Positions 7,070-16,676 of a stretch of 64,000 nt of DNA are shown in pieces (positions within the stretch are counted from its first letter, which is position 1; every line of letters starts with the position of its first letter). The notes under the pieces are model-generated. The model worked only from the letters and a program-made list of their open reading frames with translations, did no database searches and was not told the origin of the DNA. The translations under genes and the position numbers were made by a program. Origin of the DNA: Oscillospiraceae bacterium (GTDB lineage Bacteria > Bacillota > Clostridia > Oscillospirales > Ruminococcaceae); the NCBI GenBank assembly GCA_017483465.1, contig JAFUWN010000102.1, forward strand, positions 1-64,000. The letters run 5' to 3'.

Positions 7070-8923
7070 TTATTCATTTTCATTCAGGAGTATTTTCTTG
7101 AGAGCGACAAAATCATAGATATTCACAATGCCGTCATCTGTCAGATCAGCGAGCTGATATTCTTCCTGAGAGAGAATCTGACCGCCTAGCAGATATTTCT
7201 GAACAATGATGACATCATTGACAGAAAGCTGATTGTCGCCGTCCAGATCGCCGGAGATGACCGGAGGTTCTGTTTCGGTAACTGTTGTTTCTTCTGTGGC
7301 AGTTGTCTCCGGAGTCGTGGTTGTTTCTGTCGTGGTAGTTGTTTCCGGAGTCGTAGTTGTTGTAGAAGTCGTTGTTGTCGTAGATGTAGTAGTTGTCGTT
7401 GATGTCGTTGTTGTGGATGTGGTTGTAGTAGTGACAGTTGTTTCCGGAGTTGTAGTTGTTGTTTCTGTCGTGGTTTTCTTCTTTCCGGTTGTAGTTGTTT
7501 CTGTAGTGGTTGCAGTTGATTCTGTTGTAGTAGTTGTAGATTCTGTCGTAGTTGTTGTTTCTGTGGTGGTTTCTGTTTCCGCTGCGGATTCCGGAAGTTC
7601 ATATACATATTCATCCGGTTCGGAATCCGGTGCTGTGGAAACATAATAATATAACTTATTATTTTTTTCATATATGCCGTACAGATAGCCATTCTGAAGC
7701 TGTTCGGAATCCAGATTGAACAGCCATGTTACCTGCTGATCTTTCCATGCAAAGACTGCTTCCGGAGTGGTATAATAGATCACATCTCCCACGATAGCCG
7801 GAGTTACATAAGTATTGGAATAATAATAGCCTTCTTTCTCGAATACATACCATCTTGCCCATTTCGCATCCAGAGAGTTCAGATGCTGAATTTCTGTCGT
7901 ACAGGTATCGGCATCAAAACTGCACAGGTCAAACCAGGCTGTTGTATTGCTTGATTCCGGATAGGAATGAATAGCAAACCATCCGCCCTGATACGGCTGA
8001 ATCGCTGTAATACAGTTATTCCAGAAACCGTCAGCATAAAAATCAGAAACATTCAGATCATAAACCGAATGACCGGAAGTCAGCACCCAGTCTGTTGAGG
8101 TATGTCCTGTATTAGTCATAATTTCATCTGATTTCAGGAAATTATCATGCTGTACCATTCCGGGATGATTATTATAAACATCATCCCATGTAATATCGAC
8201 ATGATACCAGTTTCCGTCAATATAAACCAGATTCCAGCCGTGAGCGATACTTTCGCTTTCCACGAGCATAGCATTCACGCCGACACGGTGCAGAACAACG
8301 TCATACAGCCATGCATAGGCCTCGCAGACAGCTTTTTCTCTTTTCAGCATTCCATAGGCAGTATGTTTTAATTCCGTCTGATCAGAAGTTTCATATTCCG
8401 TATAGTCATAATCATAATGCACAGCAAGATAATCATGCAGATACAGGGCTTTTTCAGCATCTGACCAGTTCATGTCCACACCGGAAACGATCGTATCCAG
8501 TTCCTGCATTATATTCTGATAAACTGCATTATAATTTTCTGTTTCCAGATATTCCGGAGCCAGCTGCATACTTCCGTTATGAGGCACCTGATAAGAAATT
8601 GTCCGTCTGGAAGTCAGAATTCCGACATCCCATGCACTGACGACACTGCGATAGATTTTCATGACAGAATCCATATCATCTGACGTACTGTTAATATAAT
8701 TCGTTCTGCTGTTTCCGACTTTGATAATTTCCTGATGTTCCGCAAGACCCTGATAAATATCCTCAGCGATTTTCTGTGTTTGTTCGGCACTCAGCGAGCC
8801 GACTGCACCGAGATAAGAAAAATCAATTGTTGTTTCAGCGGCATTTGCCGGATATACAGCCCCCTGTGACAGCAGCAGACAACATGCCGCTGCTGCAGCA
8901 GATTTCTTAAAAAAATTCCCCAT
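7070..8923 (-). CDS. Secreted transglutaminase-like protein with Thr-rich linker and C-terminal dockerin
   Basis: The 617-residue protein has a signal peptide (residues 1-28, ending around ANA). A transglutaminase-like cysteine domain covers about residues 150-260, with the catalytic Cys in AVCEAYAWLY, the His in AHGWNLVY and the Asp in YHVDITWDD. A middle beta-rich region of unknown role follows, then about 110 residues almost wholly of Thr, Glu, Pro and Ser, then a type I dockerin with two calcium loops (DLDGDNQLSVND and DLTDDGIVNIYD). The dockerin implies attachment to a cohesin scaffold outside the cell. Ruminococcal cellulosomes are known to carry such transglutaminase or protease modules. 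The target of the enzyme is unknown. Confidence 0.88.
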   Translation of the reverse strand: MGNFFKKSAAAAACCLLLSQGAVYPANAAETTIDFSYLGAVGSLSAEQTQKIAEDIYQGLAEHQEIIKVGNSRTNYINSTSDDMDSVMKIYRSVVSAWDVGILTSRRTISYQVPHNGSMQLAPEYLETENYNAVYQNIMQELDTIVSGVDMNWSDAEKALYLHDYLAVHYDYDYTEYETSDQTELKHTAYGMLKREKAVCEAYAWLYDVVLHRVGVNAMLVESESIAHGWNLVYIDGNWYHVDITWDDVYNNHPGMVQHDNFLKSDEIMTNTGHTSTDWVLTSGHSVYDLNVSDFYADGFWNNCITAIQPYQGGWFAIHSYPESSNTTAWFDLCSFDADTCTTEIQHLNSLDAKWARWYVFEKEGYYYSNTYVTPAIVGDVIYYTTPEAVFAWKDQQVTWLFNLDSEQLQNGYLYGIYEKNNKLYYYVSTAPDSEPDEYVYELPESAAETETTTETTTTTESTTTTTESTATTTETTTTGKKKTTTETTTTTPETTVTTTTTSTTTTSTTTTTSTTTTTSTTTTTPETTTTTETTTTPETTATEETTVTETEPPVISGDLDGDNQLSVNDVIIVQKYLLGGQILSQEEYQLADLTDDGIVNIYDFVALKKILLNENE

Positions 8924-9111
8924 GGAAAACGCTCCTTTCTGTCTAAACGATTTATTTTATTTTAACACCATGCTCAAAAAAAGTCAATATGTTTTATATT
9001 TTTTGTAGAACTCCACAAATCCGGCACAATGTTTTTGTTTATGTATACTATCATTATAACTGAAAAACCTGAAAAAAGTCTTAAAATTTTTTAAATTTTT
9101 ATAAATAAAAA

Positions 9112-9141
9112 CCGTCCGGATTTTTTTACCAAACCGGACGG
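9112..9141 (-). terminator. Terminator downstream of mscL
   Basis: CCGTCCGG and CCGGACGG form a stem with a 14-nt loop. On the minus strand it is followed by TTTTTATTT. It lies 33 nt after the mscL stop codon. Confidence 0.8.
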
Positions 9142-9173
9142 CCGAAAATTCAGATTTTCTGTCAATTGCTGTC

Positions 9174-9626
9174 TTATTTCTTATTCTGTTCTGCAAGAAG
9201 ATCACGGATTTCCGTAAGCAGTACTTCTTCTTTGGAAGGCTCTTTGGGAGCTTCTGCGGCTTCTTCTTCTTTTTTCTTTCCGAGTTCCATAATCGACTTT
9301 ACGCCTTTCATCATCAGGAACAAAACAAAAGCCATAATCAGGAAATTAATCACAGCAGTAATAAACGCACCATAATTAATATACTGGTCACCGATCAGAT
9401 GAATTTTACCCTGTACTTCCGTACCGCCGATACAGCCGATAATCGGATTGATGAAATTTTCTGTCAGTGCTGTTACAATATCCTGAAACGCACCACCGAT
9501 GATGACACCGATTGCCATGTCCATGACGTTGCCCTTGAGTGCGAATTCCTTGAATTCTTTCAGGAAACCGCCTGCTTTTTCTGCACCGGCAGCAGCCATG
9601 TCTTTTGCTTTGTTTTCGTTTGCCAT
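9174..9626 (-). CDS. mscL: Large-conductance mechanosensitive channel
   Basis: MscL opens under membrane tension to release solutes during hypo-osmotic shock. The 150-residue length is normal. The N-terminal amphipathic stretch [20 protein letters not shown] with [11 protein letters not shown] is the TM1 signature, and a second hydrophobic helix (residues about 78-100) is followed by a charged Glu/Lys/Ala-rich tail. The first 15 residues are a slightly longer leader than in Escherichia coli. A GGAGATAA ribosome binding site precedes the ATG at 9626. It stands as a single gene with its own terminator. Confidence 0.95.
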   Translation of the reverse strand: MANENKAKDMAAAGAEKAGGFLKEFKEFALKGNVMDMAIGVIIGGAFQDIVTALTENFINPIIGCIGGTEVQGKIHLIGDQYINYGAFITAVINFLIMAFVLFLMMKGVKSIMELGKKKEEEAAEAPKEPSKEEVLLTEIRDLLAEQNKK

Positions 9627-9712
9627 AAGTATTATCTCCTTTTTGAAATTTTAAATTTTTATATTCAGAACAGTCTTCACTGTTTCAGAATCTTGATATA
9701 AATTAATTTATA

Positions 9713-11197
9713 TTAATCTTTCGTGCTCTTGGGGAAAATGCCCTGATTCAGCTGTTCAAGAGCCTTTGCAATTTCGGCAGATTCAATTGAATCATATGCC
9801 TGCTGAACCACTTCTTCTGTAAGGGCTTTTCTTGCGAGCGGATCATCTGCCATGGATTCCAGTGTCACTTCGGCATCAATCATAGAACGTCTGGATTTTT
9901 TACCGCCATATTTCATTTCTCTGATCTTATCATCCACAGCCTTGTCATCGCCGTCTATAGAAACACCGAGCATTTCTACTTTATGTTTTTTACTATCACC
10001 AAAGATTTCATCAGGGTCCACAATAATTGTTTTATGCTTAGGTTTTTCTTTATTTTTCTTGCTTCTGAAAAATTTCAGGCCCTCGCTTTTGGATTCTTTA
10101 GGCTCCGGCGGAGGTTCGGGAGCAGGAGGAGGCGGCTCGGATTTTCTGACAGGTTTAGAAACCGGACTTCTGGAAACGGTTTTTTCAGAATTCTGATACA
10201 GATTTTTTTCCGAAACGCTTTTGACCTCATCTGCCGGGACATCCACAGCAAATGTAGAATTCCCGTTTCCGGTATTCATCTGATATTCTTTCTGTTTCGA
10301 TTCAAAAATTTTTTTGAGAACGGTAGTTTCATCCGGAGGTTCCTGAGAAAGTCTGGCCTGGGGTACAAAAGCAGTACGGGCATCTTCCCGGAGCAGTTCC
10401 TGAGCATTCATGGGCTGCTGACCATAACCGGCCTGCATTTGTTTCTGCTGCTGCATTCTTGCGAAGAAAGAGCCTGTACCCTGTACATTTTGCTGCTGCT
10501 GTGCAGCGGTATACATAGCCGAAGCGAGTGAAGAAGCACGGATAGCAGGTCTGTCCGGAACAGAAACCGCAGGTTGTTCCGGCTGTTCACCGGGACGGGG
10601 CAGCACCGGAACAGGAGGCGGCTTCACATTATTCTGAGGGCTAAACTGGGTATTTTCCCCGGAGGCCGGCGGCATCTGCTGAGGATACCTCTGCTGCGGC
10701 TGCATCTGCTGGGATTGCATCTGCTGAGACTGCATCTGCTGGGATTGCATTTGCTGGGATTGCATTTGCTGAGACTGCATCTGCTGGGAGGGAATCACCT
10801 GTCCAACAGGCACCATATTATACACAGGTTTTCCGGCGGCATCCCGCCCGACAATTTTTGGCATCATTTGTACATAAACTGGTTTTCCGGTTCTGTCATA
10901 CATCAGCTGAACATAGACCTGATTCCCATTTGCATCATACATGATCTGCATATTCCCCGTATTCTGCGGCGGCGGCTGTACAGGCTGATTTTGTGCCGGA
11001 TACGGAATCTGATTATACTGCTGCTGGGGCATTGGCTGATTTCTCCTTGCAGCGGAATACGCATCGGCTCTGGAATAGCCTGTCTGACTGGACTTTGAAA
11101 AAAATCCCTGCTGTCTGGTCTGCAAAGGATAATTGCACCGGACACAATAAGCAAGATTATTCTGCGGCTGCTGCATCTGACAATTCGGACAAATCAT
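9713..11197 (-). CDS. Zinc-ribbon and Gln/Pro-rich low-complexity protein, unknown function
   Basis: The 494-residue protein starts with a short zinc ribbon (MICPNCQMQQ then YCVRCNYP, two CxxC pairs). A Gln/Pro/Met-rich region follows, with six to seven copies of a QMQSQ-type pentapeptide (residues about 140-170), then acidic and Pro-rich segments and a basic SKKHK and KKSRR part. There is no signal peptide or membrane segment, so it is probably cytosolic. I do not recognise a family. The ribosome binding site is weak. The next gene upstream is about 130 nt away, so it may be transcribed alone. Confidence 0.6.
   Translation of the reverse strand: MICPNCQMQQPQNNLAYCVRCNYPLQTRQQGFFSKSSQTGYSRADAYSAARRNQPMPQQQYNQIPYPAQNQPVQPPPQNTGNMQIMYDANGNQVYVQLMYDRTGKPVYVQMMPKIVGRDAAGKPVYNMVPVGQVIPSQQMQSQQMQSQQMQSQQMQSQQMQSQQMQPQQRYPQQMPPASGENTQFSPQNNVKPPPVPVLPRPGEQPEQPAVSVPDRPAIRASSLASAMYTAAQQQQNVQGTGSFFARMQQQKQMQAGYGQQPMNAQELLREDARTAFVPQARLSQEPPDETTVLKKIFESKQKEYQMNTGNGNSTFAVDVPADEVKSVSEKNLYQNSEKTVSRSPVSKPVRKSEPPPPAPEPPPEPKESKSEGLKFFRSKKNKEKPKHKTIIVDPDEIFGDSKKHKVEMLGVSIDGDDKAVDDKIREMKYGGKKSRRSMIDAEVTLESMADDPLARKALTEEVVQQAYDSIESAEIAKALEQLNQGIFPKSTKD
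10695..10790 (-). repeat. In-frame 15-bp tandem repeat in the Gln-rich gene
   Basis: About six copies of a 15-bp unit (variants of TGCTGGGATTGCATC) encode the SQQMQ pentapeptide. Copies differ at a few third positions. Because the unit is a multiple of three, gain or loss of copies keeps the frame and changes protein length only. Confidence 0.8.
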
Positions 11198-11327
11198 ACG
11201 GATTCACCAACTTTCTGACTGCATTTTTTTCTGTTAATTTTATTATAGCACAGTATTGAAAAAATAGCAAGACATTTCTGAAATTTGTTTATTATCATCA
11301 CAAAATAGATTATATTTCTGTATATTT

Positions 11328-12395
11328 TTACGAATTTGTCTCCTGGACAGAATCAGTTTCTTCCTGAGCCGGGGTCTCTTCCTCCGGGATTGTATCCGTC
11401 TGTGGTTCAGCCTGTTTTCCAGTATCGAACGTTACAATAAAGCCGTCTCTGTTATTGCCGGAAACAGAATATTCCTTATCTGCCGGAACGGGCAGCATGG
11501 TAGTTTCTCCGGAAGTATCTGCCGGATAATAATAAATTTCATAAAGTTCATTCTGCTGGTCTGCAATCTGCAAATGCTCACTTTCATAATCATAGCCATA
11601 CAGAAGTGTAATATATTCTTCCAGGCAGATATTATTATTCCTGACATATGCCGCATGGGGAATGCCGACATAGCGATAATGCCACGGCTCGAAAGCGATA
11701 CGGGTCACTTCTGTTTTATTTTCCGGATAGCGGAGAATAATGCCGTAATCGGCACAATGTTCATCAATATAGCTATAAATGCCAGTACCGTCATAATCGG
11801 CTTCAAACAGGGACAAATCCACACAAAGGCCTGTCTGGTGCTCACTGTAGCCGGCTTTTGCGACCCGTTCTGATTCTTCCAGGCCGGTGCTTGCAAGATC
11901 TGCATCATAGAGTTCCTGCTGACGCTGCGGAGAGCGATAGCCGCTCTGGACGATAATATTATTATCAAAACTTTCATTATAGAATGCATCAAACAGAGCG
12001 ATCAGCTGTTCGGCATAAACTCTCTGCACTTTGACATCGGCATCTCTTGCACCGAAACTATGGCAGTCCTTTTCCAGCATGACCTGATACAGACTGACAA
12101 GATTTTCTTCGCTGCCTGAAAACGGGAGTTCATAATTGACAAGAATCAGATTACCTTCATGAATTTCCTGATTGGAAATTTCAACAGTATCATAAATCTG
12201 CTGCGGTTCTGTCGGAGGTTCTGTGGTTTCTTCCGGCAGATTTGCTGTATAATTATCTTTCTGTTCCACAGCAGTTCCATGTGTAGCGACATAATAGCCG
12301 CCATAGCCGATACCTGCACACAAGGCAAGTGCAAGCAGCACATCAAAAAAACGTGCTGCACCGTTTTGTTTTTTCTCTTTCTTTTTGTTGCTCAT
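11328..12395 (-). CDS. VanY-type D-alanyl-D-alanine carboxypeptidase (M15B), membrane anchored
   Basis: The ATG at 12395 is preferred over one seven codons upstream because GGGAG sits 6 nt before it. This gives 355 residues. A cytosolic Lys-rich start is followed by one membrane helix (about residues 18-40), a linker rich in Thr/Glu/Pro, and an M15 zinc peptidase domain (about 90-240) with SGYRSPQRQQ, the metal-binding HQTGLCVDLS (HxxxxxxD), and EPWHYRYVG. These cleave the terminal D-Ala of peptidoglycan stems. A C-terminal acidic, Thr/Gln-rich tail is of low complexity. No vancomycin resistance genes are near, so a cell-wall maintenance role is likely. Confidence 0.88.
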   Translation of the reverse strand: MSNKKKEKKQNGAARFFDVLLALALCAGIGYGGYYVATHGTAVEQKDNYTANLPEETTEPPTEPQQIYDTVEISNQEIHEGNLILVNYELPFSGSEENLVSLYQVMLEKDCHSFGARDADVKVQRVYAEQLIALFDAFYNESFDNNIIVQSGYRSPQRQQELYDADLASTGLEESERVAKAGYSEHQTGLCVDLSLFEADYDGTGIYSYIDEHCADYGIILRYPENKTEVTRIAFEPWHYRYVGIPHAAYVRNNNICLEEYITLLYGYDYESEHLQIADQQNELYEIYYYPADTSGETTMLPVPADKEYSVSGNNRDGFIVTFDTGKQAEPQTDTIPEEETPAQEETDSVQETNS

Positions 12396-12566
12396 GACGT
12401 TACTCCCTTTCTGCACAATGCAGTATTTGTTTACACAGTAATATTATAGCATAAAATTTTTAAAAAAGAAAGTCTTTTTTTACATTTTCTGCAAATTTTT
12501 TTGAAATATTCTTTGCATGAGCGATTTTTCTTCTGCATAGACTATTTGAGAAAGAAGGGATGTCCT

Positions 12567-13823
12567 ATGCGTTATAAAATTTTATTATTTATAATTATAT
12601 TTTCATTTATTTTATCCGGATGCAGTCAGCCGCCGGAACAGGAAGAGTCTTATTATATCCATGAAATCGCACATCTTCATCTCGAAGATGCGATGCAGAA
12701 TCTTCCGGAAGACACAGAAATCCGTGCTGTCTGGATTCCGGTTATGCTGTACCACAACTGGATGGAATATCAATCCGAATCTCAGTTCCGTGAAACTGTC
12801 CGGAATGCTTTCCAGAACTGTACTGATCTGGGATTGAATACAGTTTTTGTGCATGTCCGAGCCTATTGTGATGCGTATTATCCATCTGAAATTTTTCCGA
12901 AAGGGGCATATCTGACAGAAGATTATGACCCTCTTGCCATCATGCTGGAAGAAGCCCATGCTTTGAATTTATCTCTTCATGCGTGGATTAATCCCATGCG
13001 TGCCCAGACAGCACAGAATTTTACTTCTATAGATTCAAACTATCTGCTTCGTCAGTGGTATGACGATCCGGAAAAAAACGGAACCTATCTTGTCAATTAT
13101 GACGGCAGATATTATTTAAATCCGGCTTATCCGGAAGTCCGGCAGCTGATTGCTGACGGTATCAGCGAAATCATGCAGAATTATCCTGTTGACGGCATTC
13201 ATATTGATGATTATTTCTATCCTACGACAAATCCGGATTTCGATGCTCAGGCTTTTTCTGAAAGCTCCGCTTCTGATCTGGCCGGCTGGAGAAGAAATAA
13301 CTGCAATGAAATGATAAAATTATTATATCAGACTGTAAAAGATCATAATCCTGAAATTCCGTTCAGTATCAGTCCGCAGGGAAATTTTGATGTCAATTAC
13401 AATGAACTCTATGCTGATGTCAAACTCTGGTCATCCGAAGCCGGTTTCTGTGATATGATCATTCCTCAGATTTATTATGGATTCAAGAACGATACCTGCC
13501 CTTTTGCGGAAACGGCTCAGCTCTGGGCAGAAACCGTCACTGTTCCCGAACTTGTGATCGGTCTGGGAGCTTACAAGACAGGCTATGCCGATCAATGGGC
13601 AGGTTCGGGACAATCAGAATTTCTGACAGACAGCACGGTCATCGCAAGAGAACTGGAATATATTTCCACTCTGGAAAACATCTCCGGAATCGCACTCTAC
13701 AGCTATACTTCTATTTTTGAACCGGAACAGGAAGTTTCAGCACTCGTCAGCGAGGAAAAAAATCAGATTTTTGATGTATTTCAGAAAAATTCTGCTCCGG
13801 ACGATGCCGGAGCAGAATACTAA
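12567..13823 (+). CDS. Lipoprotein of the GHL10 (DUF187) glycoside hydrolase-like family
   Basis: The ATG at 12567 has an AAGAAGGGA ribosome binding site and begins a lipoprotein signal peptide ending in the lipobox LSGC (Cys at about residue 18). The 418-residue protein contains EIRAVWIPVM, LGLNTVFVHVRAYCDAYYPS, HAWINPMRA, VDGIHIDDYFYP and SISPQGNFD. These match the GHL10 family of TIM-barrel proteins related to glycoside hydrolases. The substrate is not known for most members; cell-wall glycans are often suggested. It ends convergently with nfi, overlapping it by 4 bp. Confidence 0.88.
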   Translation: MRYKILLFIIIFSFILSGCSQPPEQEESYYIHEIAHLHLEDAMQNLPEDTEIRAVWIPVMLYHNWMEYQSESQFRETVRNAFQNCTDLGLNTVFVHVRAYCDAYYPSEIFPKGAYLTEDYDPLAIMLEEAHALNLSLHAWINPMRAQTAQNFTSIDSNYLLRQWYDDPEKNGTYLVNYDGRYYLNPAYPEVRQLIADGISEIMQNYPVDGIHIDDYFYPTTNPDFDAQAFSESSASDLAGWRRNNCNEMIKLLYQTVKDHNPEIPFSISPQGNFDVNYNELYADVKLWSSEAGFCDMIIPQIYYGFKNDTCPFAETAQLWAETVTVPELVIGLGAYKTGYADQWAGSGQSEFLTDSTVIARELEYISTLENISGIALYSYTSIFEPEQEVSALVSEEKNQIFDVFQKNSAPDDAGAEY

Positions 13824-14500
13824 ATTCCTGATATTTCTTTTCTTGCAATATGCGTTTCCAGATCGGCAAGCCTGGTCGGAGTCGGAATCCGGCTTTCTTT
13901 CGTGACAAAATGCTGAATAATCTGCATTGCCGTATCCAGTGAAATTCCCGTTCCGATCGACAGAAACACCGGCTTGACCTGATTATGTGTCCGGAGTACT
14001 CTGCCATAGACTTCATCCTGAATGACAAGATCTGTATAACTTCCGGCAGACTGTTCCGGTTCCGTATAATCCGTATCAAACACCCTGTAATATGTTTTCG
14101 CCACGCCGATTGAGGGCTTATGCAGAAGCAGTCCGGCATGTGTTGCAATGCCCATATGCCTTGGATGCAGATAGCCATTGCCGTCAAAAATATACAAATC
14201 CGGCTGATTCTGCAATAATTTCACTGTTTCGAGAATCAGGGGCAGTTCTCTGAATGCTAAGAATCCGGACACATACGGGACTTGAATCTGATCATGAAAT
14301 CTCTGCTTCTCGATAATTTCGCCTGTCTGATAATCCAGAACAACAATACAGCACACGGCATATTCCTGCTGATTTTCTTTCCAGTAAGCCAGATCGACTC
14401 CGGCGACAGTTTTCAGATTTTTTATCTCAAAACTATCCTGACAGGAAATCTGAGATTTCAGCTCATTCTGGATTTTTAAAAATTCCTGTTCGTGAGTCAT
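13820..14500 (-). CDS. nfi: Endonuclease V, deoxyinosine-specific repair nuclease
   Basis: Endonuclease V cuts DNA one base 3' of deoxyinosine and starts repair of deaminated adenine. The 226-residue protein has [10 protein letters not shown] with the first catalytic Asp, [12 protein letters not shown] with the lesion-recognising Tyr wedge, [19 protein letters not shown] and SIGVAKT, all hallmark motifs. Its ATG overlaps the metK stop codon (ATGA), so it is translationally coupled to metK and may share the SAM-I control upstream. Confidence 0.93.
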   Translation of the reverse strand: MTHEQEFLKIQNELKSQISCQDSFEIKNLKTVAGVDLAYWKENQQEYAVCCIVVLDYQTGEIIEKQRFHDQIQVPYVSGFLAFRELPLILETVKLLQNQPDLYIFDGNGYLHPRHMGIATHAGLLLHKPSIGVAKTYYRVFDTDYTEPEQSAGSYTDLVIQDEVYGRVLRTHNQVKPVFLSIGTGISLDTAMQIIQHFVTKESRIPTPTRLADLETHIARKEISGI

Positions 14501-15654
14501 TTTACAGCGTCAAGAAGCTCCTGCACTTTATCTGTCTTTTCCCATGCAACATTGATATTTTCACGGCCGAAATGTCCGTAAGCAGCTACTTTTCTGTACT
14601 GCGGCTTTCTTAAATCCAGCATTTTGATAATACCGTCAGGAGTCAGACTGAAAATTTCAGTAACAGCTTTTTCGAGTTTTGCTTCTTCGACCTTTGCTGT
14701 TCCGAACGTATCGACACGCACAGAAACCGGATTTGCAACACCGATGGCATAAGCAAGCTGAATTTCACACTTGTCAGCGAGTCCGGCTGCTACGATATTT
14801 TTCGCAATATATCTTGCGGCATAAGCGGCACTTCTGTCGACTTTTGTCGGGTCTTTACCGGAGAAAGCTCCGCCGCCGTGACGGGCATAGCCGCCGTAAG
14901 TATCTACGATAATTTTTCTGCCTGTCAGACCGCTGTCACCCTGCGGGCCGCCGACTACAAATCTGCCTGTCGGATTGATGAATATCTTTGTATTTTCATC
15001 CATGAGTTCAGCCGGAATGACGGCATCAATCACGAGTTCTTTAATATCATCACGAATCTGCTGTGTTGTCACATCCGGAGCGTGCTGAGTCGATACGACA
15101 ACCGCATCAATACGGACGGGCTTGTTATTCTCATCATATTCCACAGTTACCTGTGTCTTGCCGTCCGGTCTTAAATACCGGAGTGTTCCGTTTTTACGGA
15201 CTTCTGTCAATTTGATTGCCAGTTTATTGGCCAGAGAAATCGGCATCGGCATGAGTTCCGGCGTTTCATTGCAGGCATAGCCGAACATTAAGCCCTGATC
15301 TCCGGCACCGGTTTCCTGCGTATCATAAGATTCATTGACACCCATCGCAATATCAGGCGACTGTTCATCCATAGCAATCATGACGTTGCAGGTATGACCA
15401 TCAAAGCCGAATTTTGCTCTGTCATAGCCGATATCGACAACGACCTGACGGGCAATCTTAGCAATATCCACATCAGCTTTTGTAGAAATTTCACCCATAC
15501 ACATGACTAAGCCTGTTGTAGTAACCGTTTCGCAGGCAACACGGCCGAGCGGATCCTGTGCTAAAATGGCATCCAGTACTGCATCGGAAATCTGATCGCA
15601 GATTTTATCGGGATGTCCTTCGGTTACGGATTCTGAAGTAAATACTCTTTTCAT
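14497..15654 (-). CDS. metK: S-adenosylmethionine synthetase
   Basis: MetK makes S-adenosylmethionine from methionine and ATP. The start at 15654 ([19 protein letters not shown]) has an AGGAGG ribosome binding site and gives 385 residues, the normal length. Motifs include the ATP-binding [15 protein letters not shown], the P-loop-like [13 protein letters not shown] and [17 protein letters not shown]. An upstream in-frame extension lies in the leader and is rejected. It is preceded by a SAM-I riboswitch with terminator, so expression should fall when the product is abundant. nfi follows with a 4-bp overlap. Confidence 0.98.
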   Translation of the reverse strand: MKRVFTSESVTEGHPDKICDQISDAVLDAILAQDPLGRVACETVTTTGLVMCMGEISTKADVDIAKIARQVVVDIGYDRAKFGFDGHTCNVMIAMDEQSPDIAMGVNESYDTQETGAGDQGLMFGYACNETPELMPMPISLANKLAIKLTEVRKNGTLRYLRPDGKTQVTVEYDENNKPVRIDAVVVSTQHAPDVTTQQIRDDIKELVIDAVIPAELMDENTKIFINPTGRFVVGGPQGDSGLTGRKIIVDTYGGYARHGGGAFSGKDPTKVDRSAAYAARYIAKNIVAAGLADKCEIQLAYAIGVANPVSVRVDTFGTAKVEEAKLEKAVTEIFSLTPDGIIKMLDLRKPQYRKVAAYGHFGRENINVAWEKTDKVQELLDAVK

Positions 15655-15713
15655 AATAATAGCCTCCTGTTTCAGATAAAAAATGACATAATGCGACACA
15701 ACAGAGGCAGAAT

Positions 15714-15748
15714 CAAAAAAAACAGCGTCCGGAGTTCACCGAACGCTG
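15714..15748 (-). terminator. metK: Riboswitch-controlled terminator before metK
   Basis: CAGCGTTCGG and CCGGACGCTG (minus strand) form a 10-bp stem with a 6-nt loop, followed by eight or nine U. It stands between the SAM-I aptamer and the metK ribosome binding site, the usual expression platform. Confidence 0.9.
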
Positions 15749-15773
15749 TGAATTAAACTTGAATCGTTCCTCA

Positions 15774-15886
15774 TCTCTCGGTAATACCGCAGGATTTAGC
15801 ACCATCAACAAAAAAATGTCAGGTTGCCGGACGTCACAGGACCTGTTTCCTCAGTCGCTCTTGATAAGGTTAGTTGCATAAGAGAG
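15774..15886 (-). promoter_or_regulatory. metK: SAM-I riboswitch (S-box) aptamer
   Basis: Read on the minus strand the leader contains CTTATCAAGAG, GACTGAGGAAAC, GGCAACC and GGTGCTAAATCC in the order and spacing of the S-box consensus. The P1 helix pairs CTCTCT with GAGAGA at 15881-15886 and 15774-15779. SAM binding in this class favours the terminator, shutting off metK. A consensus promoter lies just upstream. Confidence 0.95.
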
Positions 15887-15903
15887 TTATGCCGCTATTG
15901 TTT

Positions 15904-15932
15904 ATTATAGCATATTATATTCTATTTGTCAA
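15904..15932 (-). promoter_or_regulatory. Promoter of the metK-nfi unit
   Basis: On the minus strand TTGACA (15927-15932), 17 nt, then TGC-TATAAT (15904-15909). Transcription would start about 15897, just before the SAM-I aptamer. Confidence 0.8.
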
Positions 15933-16004
15933 GGCCTGTAGCACAGGCTTACGGAAATTTAATCATAAAAAATATCTATTGCTGATCATAAAAAATAATT
16001 AGAA

Positions 16005-16641
16005 TTAGAATCAGTATCTGATACAACACATCTGCACAGGCTTTTATTCACCTTGCATGGACAGCTTCTCAATGTATTCGGCCACCGGGAGAATAAGTCT
16101 GAACAGACAGGAGCGACCCGCTGCTTCTTACCCTGCATTGCTGCCATAGCCCGGACAGGATTTATACCTGCAATACCGCCACAGCATTCAGAAATAAAAT
16201 CATAATTTCCATAGGGGATTAACCTATATTAACTGTACCTTACGGCAGTATACTTCCTTCAACTGCTGTACGGATTTCTCCGCACAGTATCGGCACCCCC
16301 TCTTGGCTGGACGTTCTTGCGAACTACCTGTGGCGGCTCATGTTTCCACACATGGTCTTACAGGCTTCTTCCTCCCCATGGAGGCGGTCTATTGCGAGGG
16401 GCAGTCGGTCAGAATGCCTTACATCTACATACACCTCATGTGCTGTATCTTCTCTGTTGAACAGGCTTTCGCTCTGTCTTCTGAAACATCGTGTTACCAC
16501 ATTATTTCAATCTCAAAGCCGCCTTGCAAACGTATCCGTCTGCCTGACGACTCAGCGGTTCCGATACACCCGTGCAGAGCAGCCGGCTCTCATTTTAACA
16601 CACGGTTATGCAGACATGCTGTATCAGATACTGATAAAATA
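16005..16641 (-). ncRNA. Large structured noncoding RNA of about 630 nt, unassigned (ROOL-like candidate)
   Basis: The predicted transcript starts about 7 nt after a consensus minus-strand promoter and is closed by a 26-nt terminal helix: 16609-16634 pairs with 16011-16036 with only three mismatch or wobble positions. Inside are many short hairpins with stable loops on the transcribed strand, for example GTTC-GCAA-GAAC (16313-16324), a 7-bp stem with GAAA loop (16268-16285), CCTCC-ATGG-GGAGG (16371-16384) and a GTAA-capped stem (16234-16251). No credible protein gene is present. It does not match tmRNA, RNase P, 6S or SRP RNA signatures known to me. Size, layout and host type resemble the ROOL class of large rumen RNAs, but that is a guess. 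Confidence 0.6.
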
Positions 16642-16647
16642 TTTTAT

Positions 16648-16676
16648 ATTATAGCATATAACAATCCGCTTGTCAA
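16648..16676 (-). promoter_or_regulatory. Promoter of the large noncoding RNA
   Basis: On the minus strand TTGACA (16671-16676), exactly 17 nt, then TGC-TATAAT (16648-16653). The start would be near 16641, a few bases before the terminal helix of the RNA. Confidence 0.85.

Noticed and set aside
7233-7646. A Val/Ser-rich + strand open frame of 137 codons
   Set aside because: It is the antisense of the Thr-rich linker of the dockerin protein; low complexity alone keeps the frame open.
10695-10790. Possible CRISPR-like or recombination repeats
   Set aside because: The 15-bp copies are contiguous and in frame, encoding a Gln/Met pentapeptide inside a long gene.
12501-12566. Longer N-terminus of the GHL10 protein
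   Set aside because: The ATG at 12567 has a good ribosome binding site and begins a lipoprotein signal; the upstream codons would spoil that signal.
16005-16641. tmRNA, RNase P RNA, 6S RNA or group II intron
   Set aside because: The expected signatures (tmRNA tRNA-like ends and tag, RNase P GAGGAAAGTCC core, 6S bubble, intron domain V) were not found, and the length is wrong for the first three.
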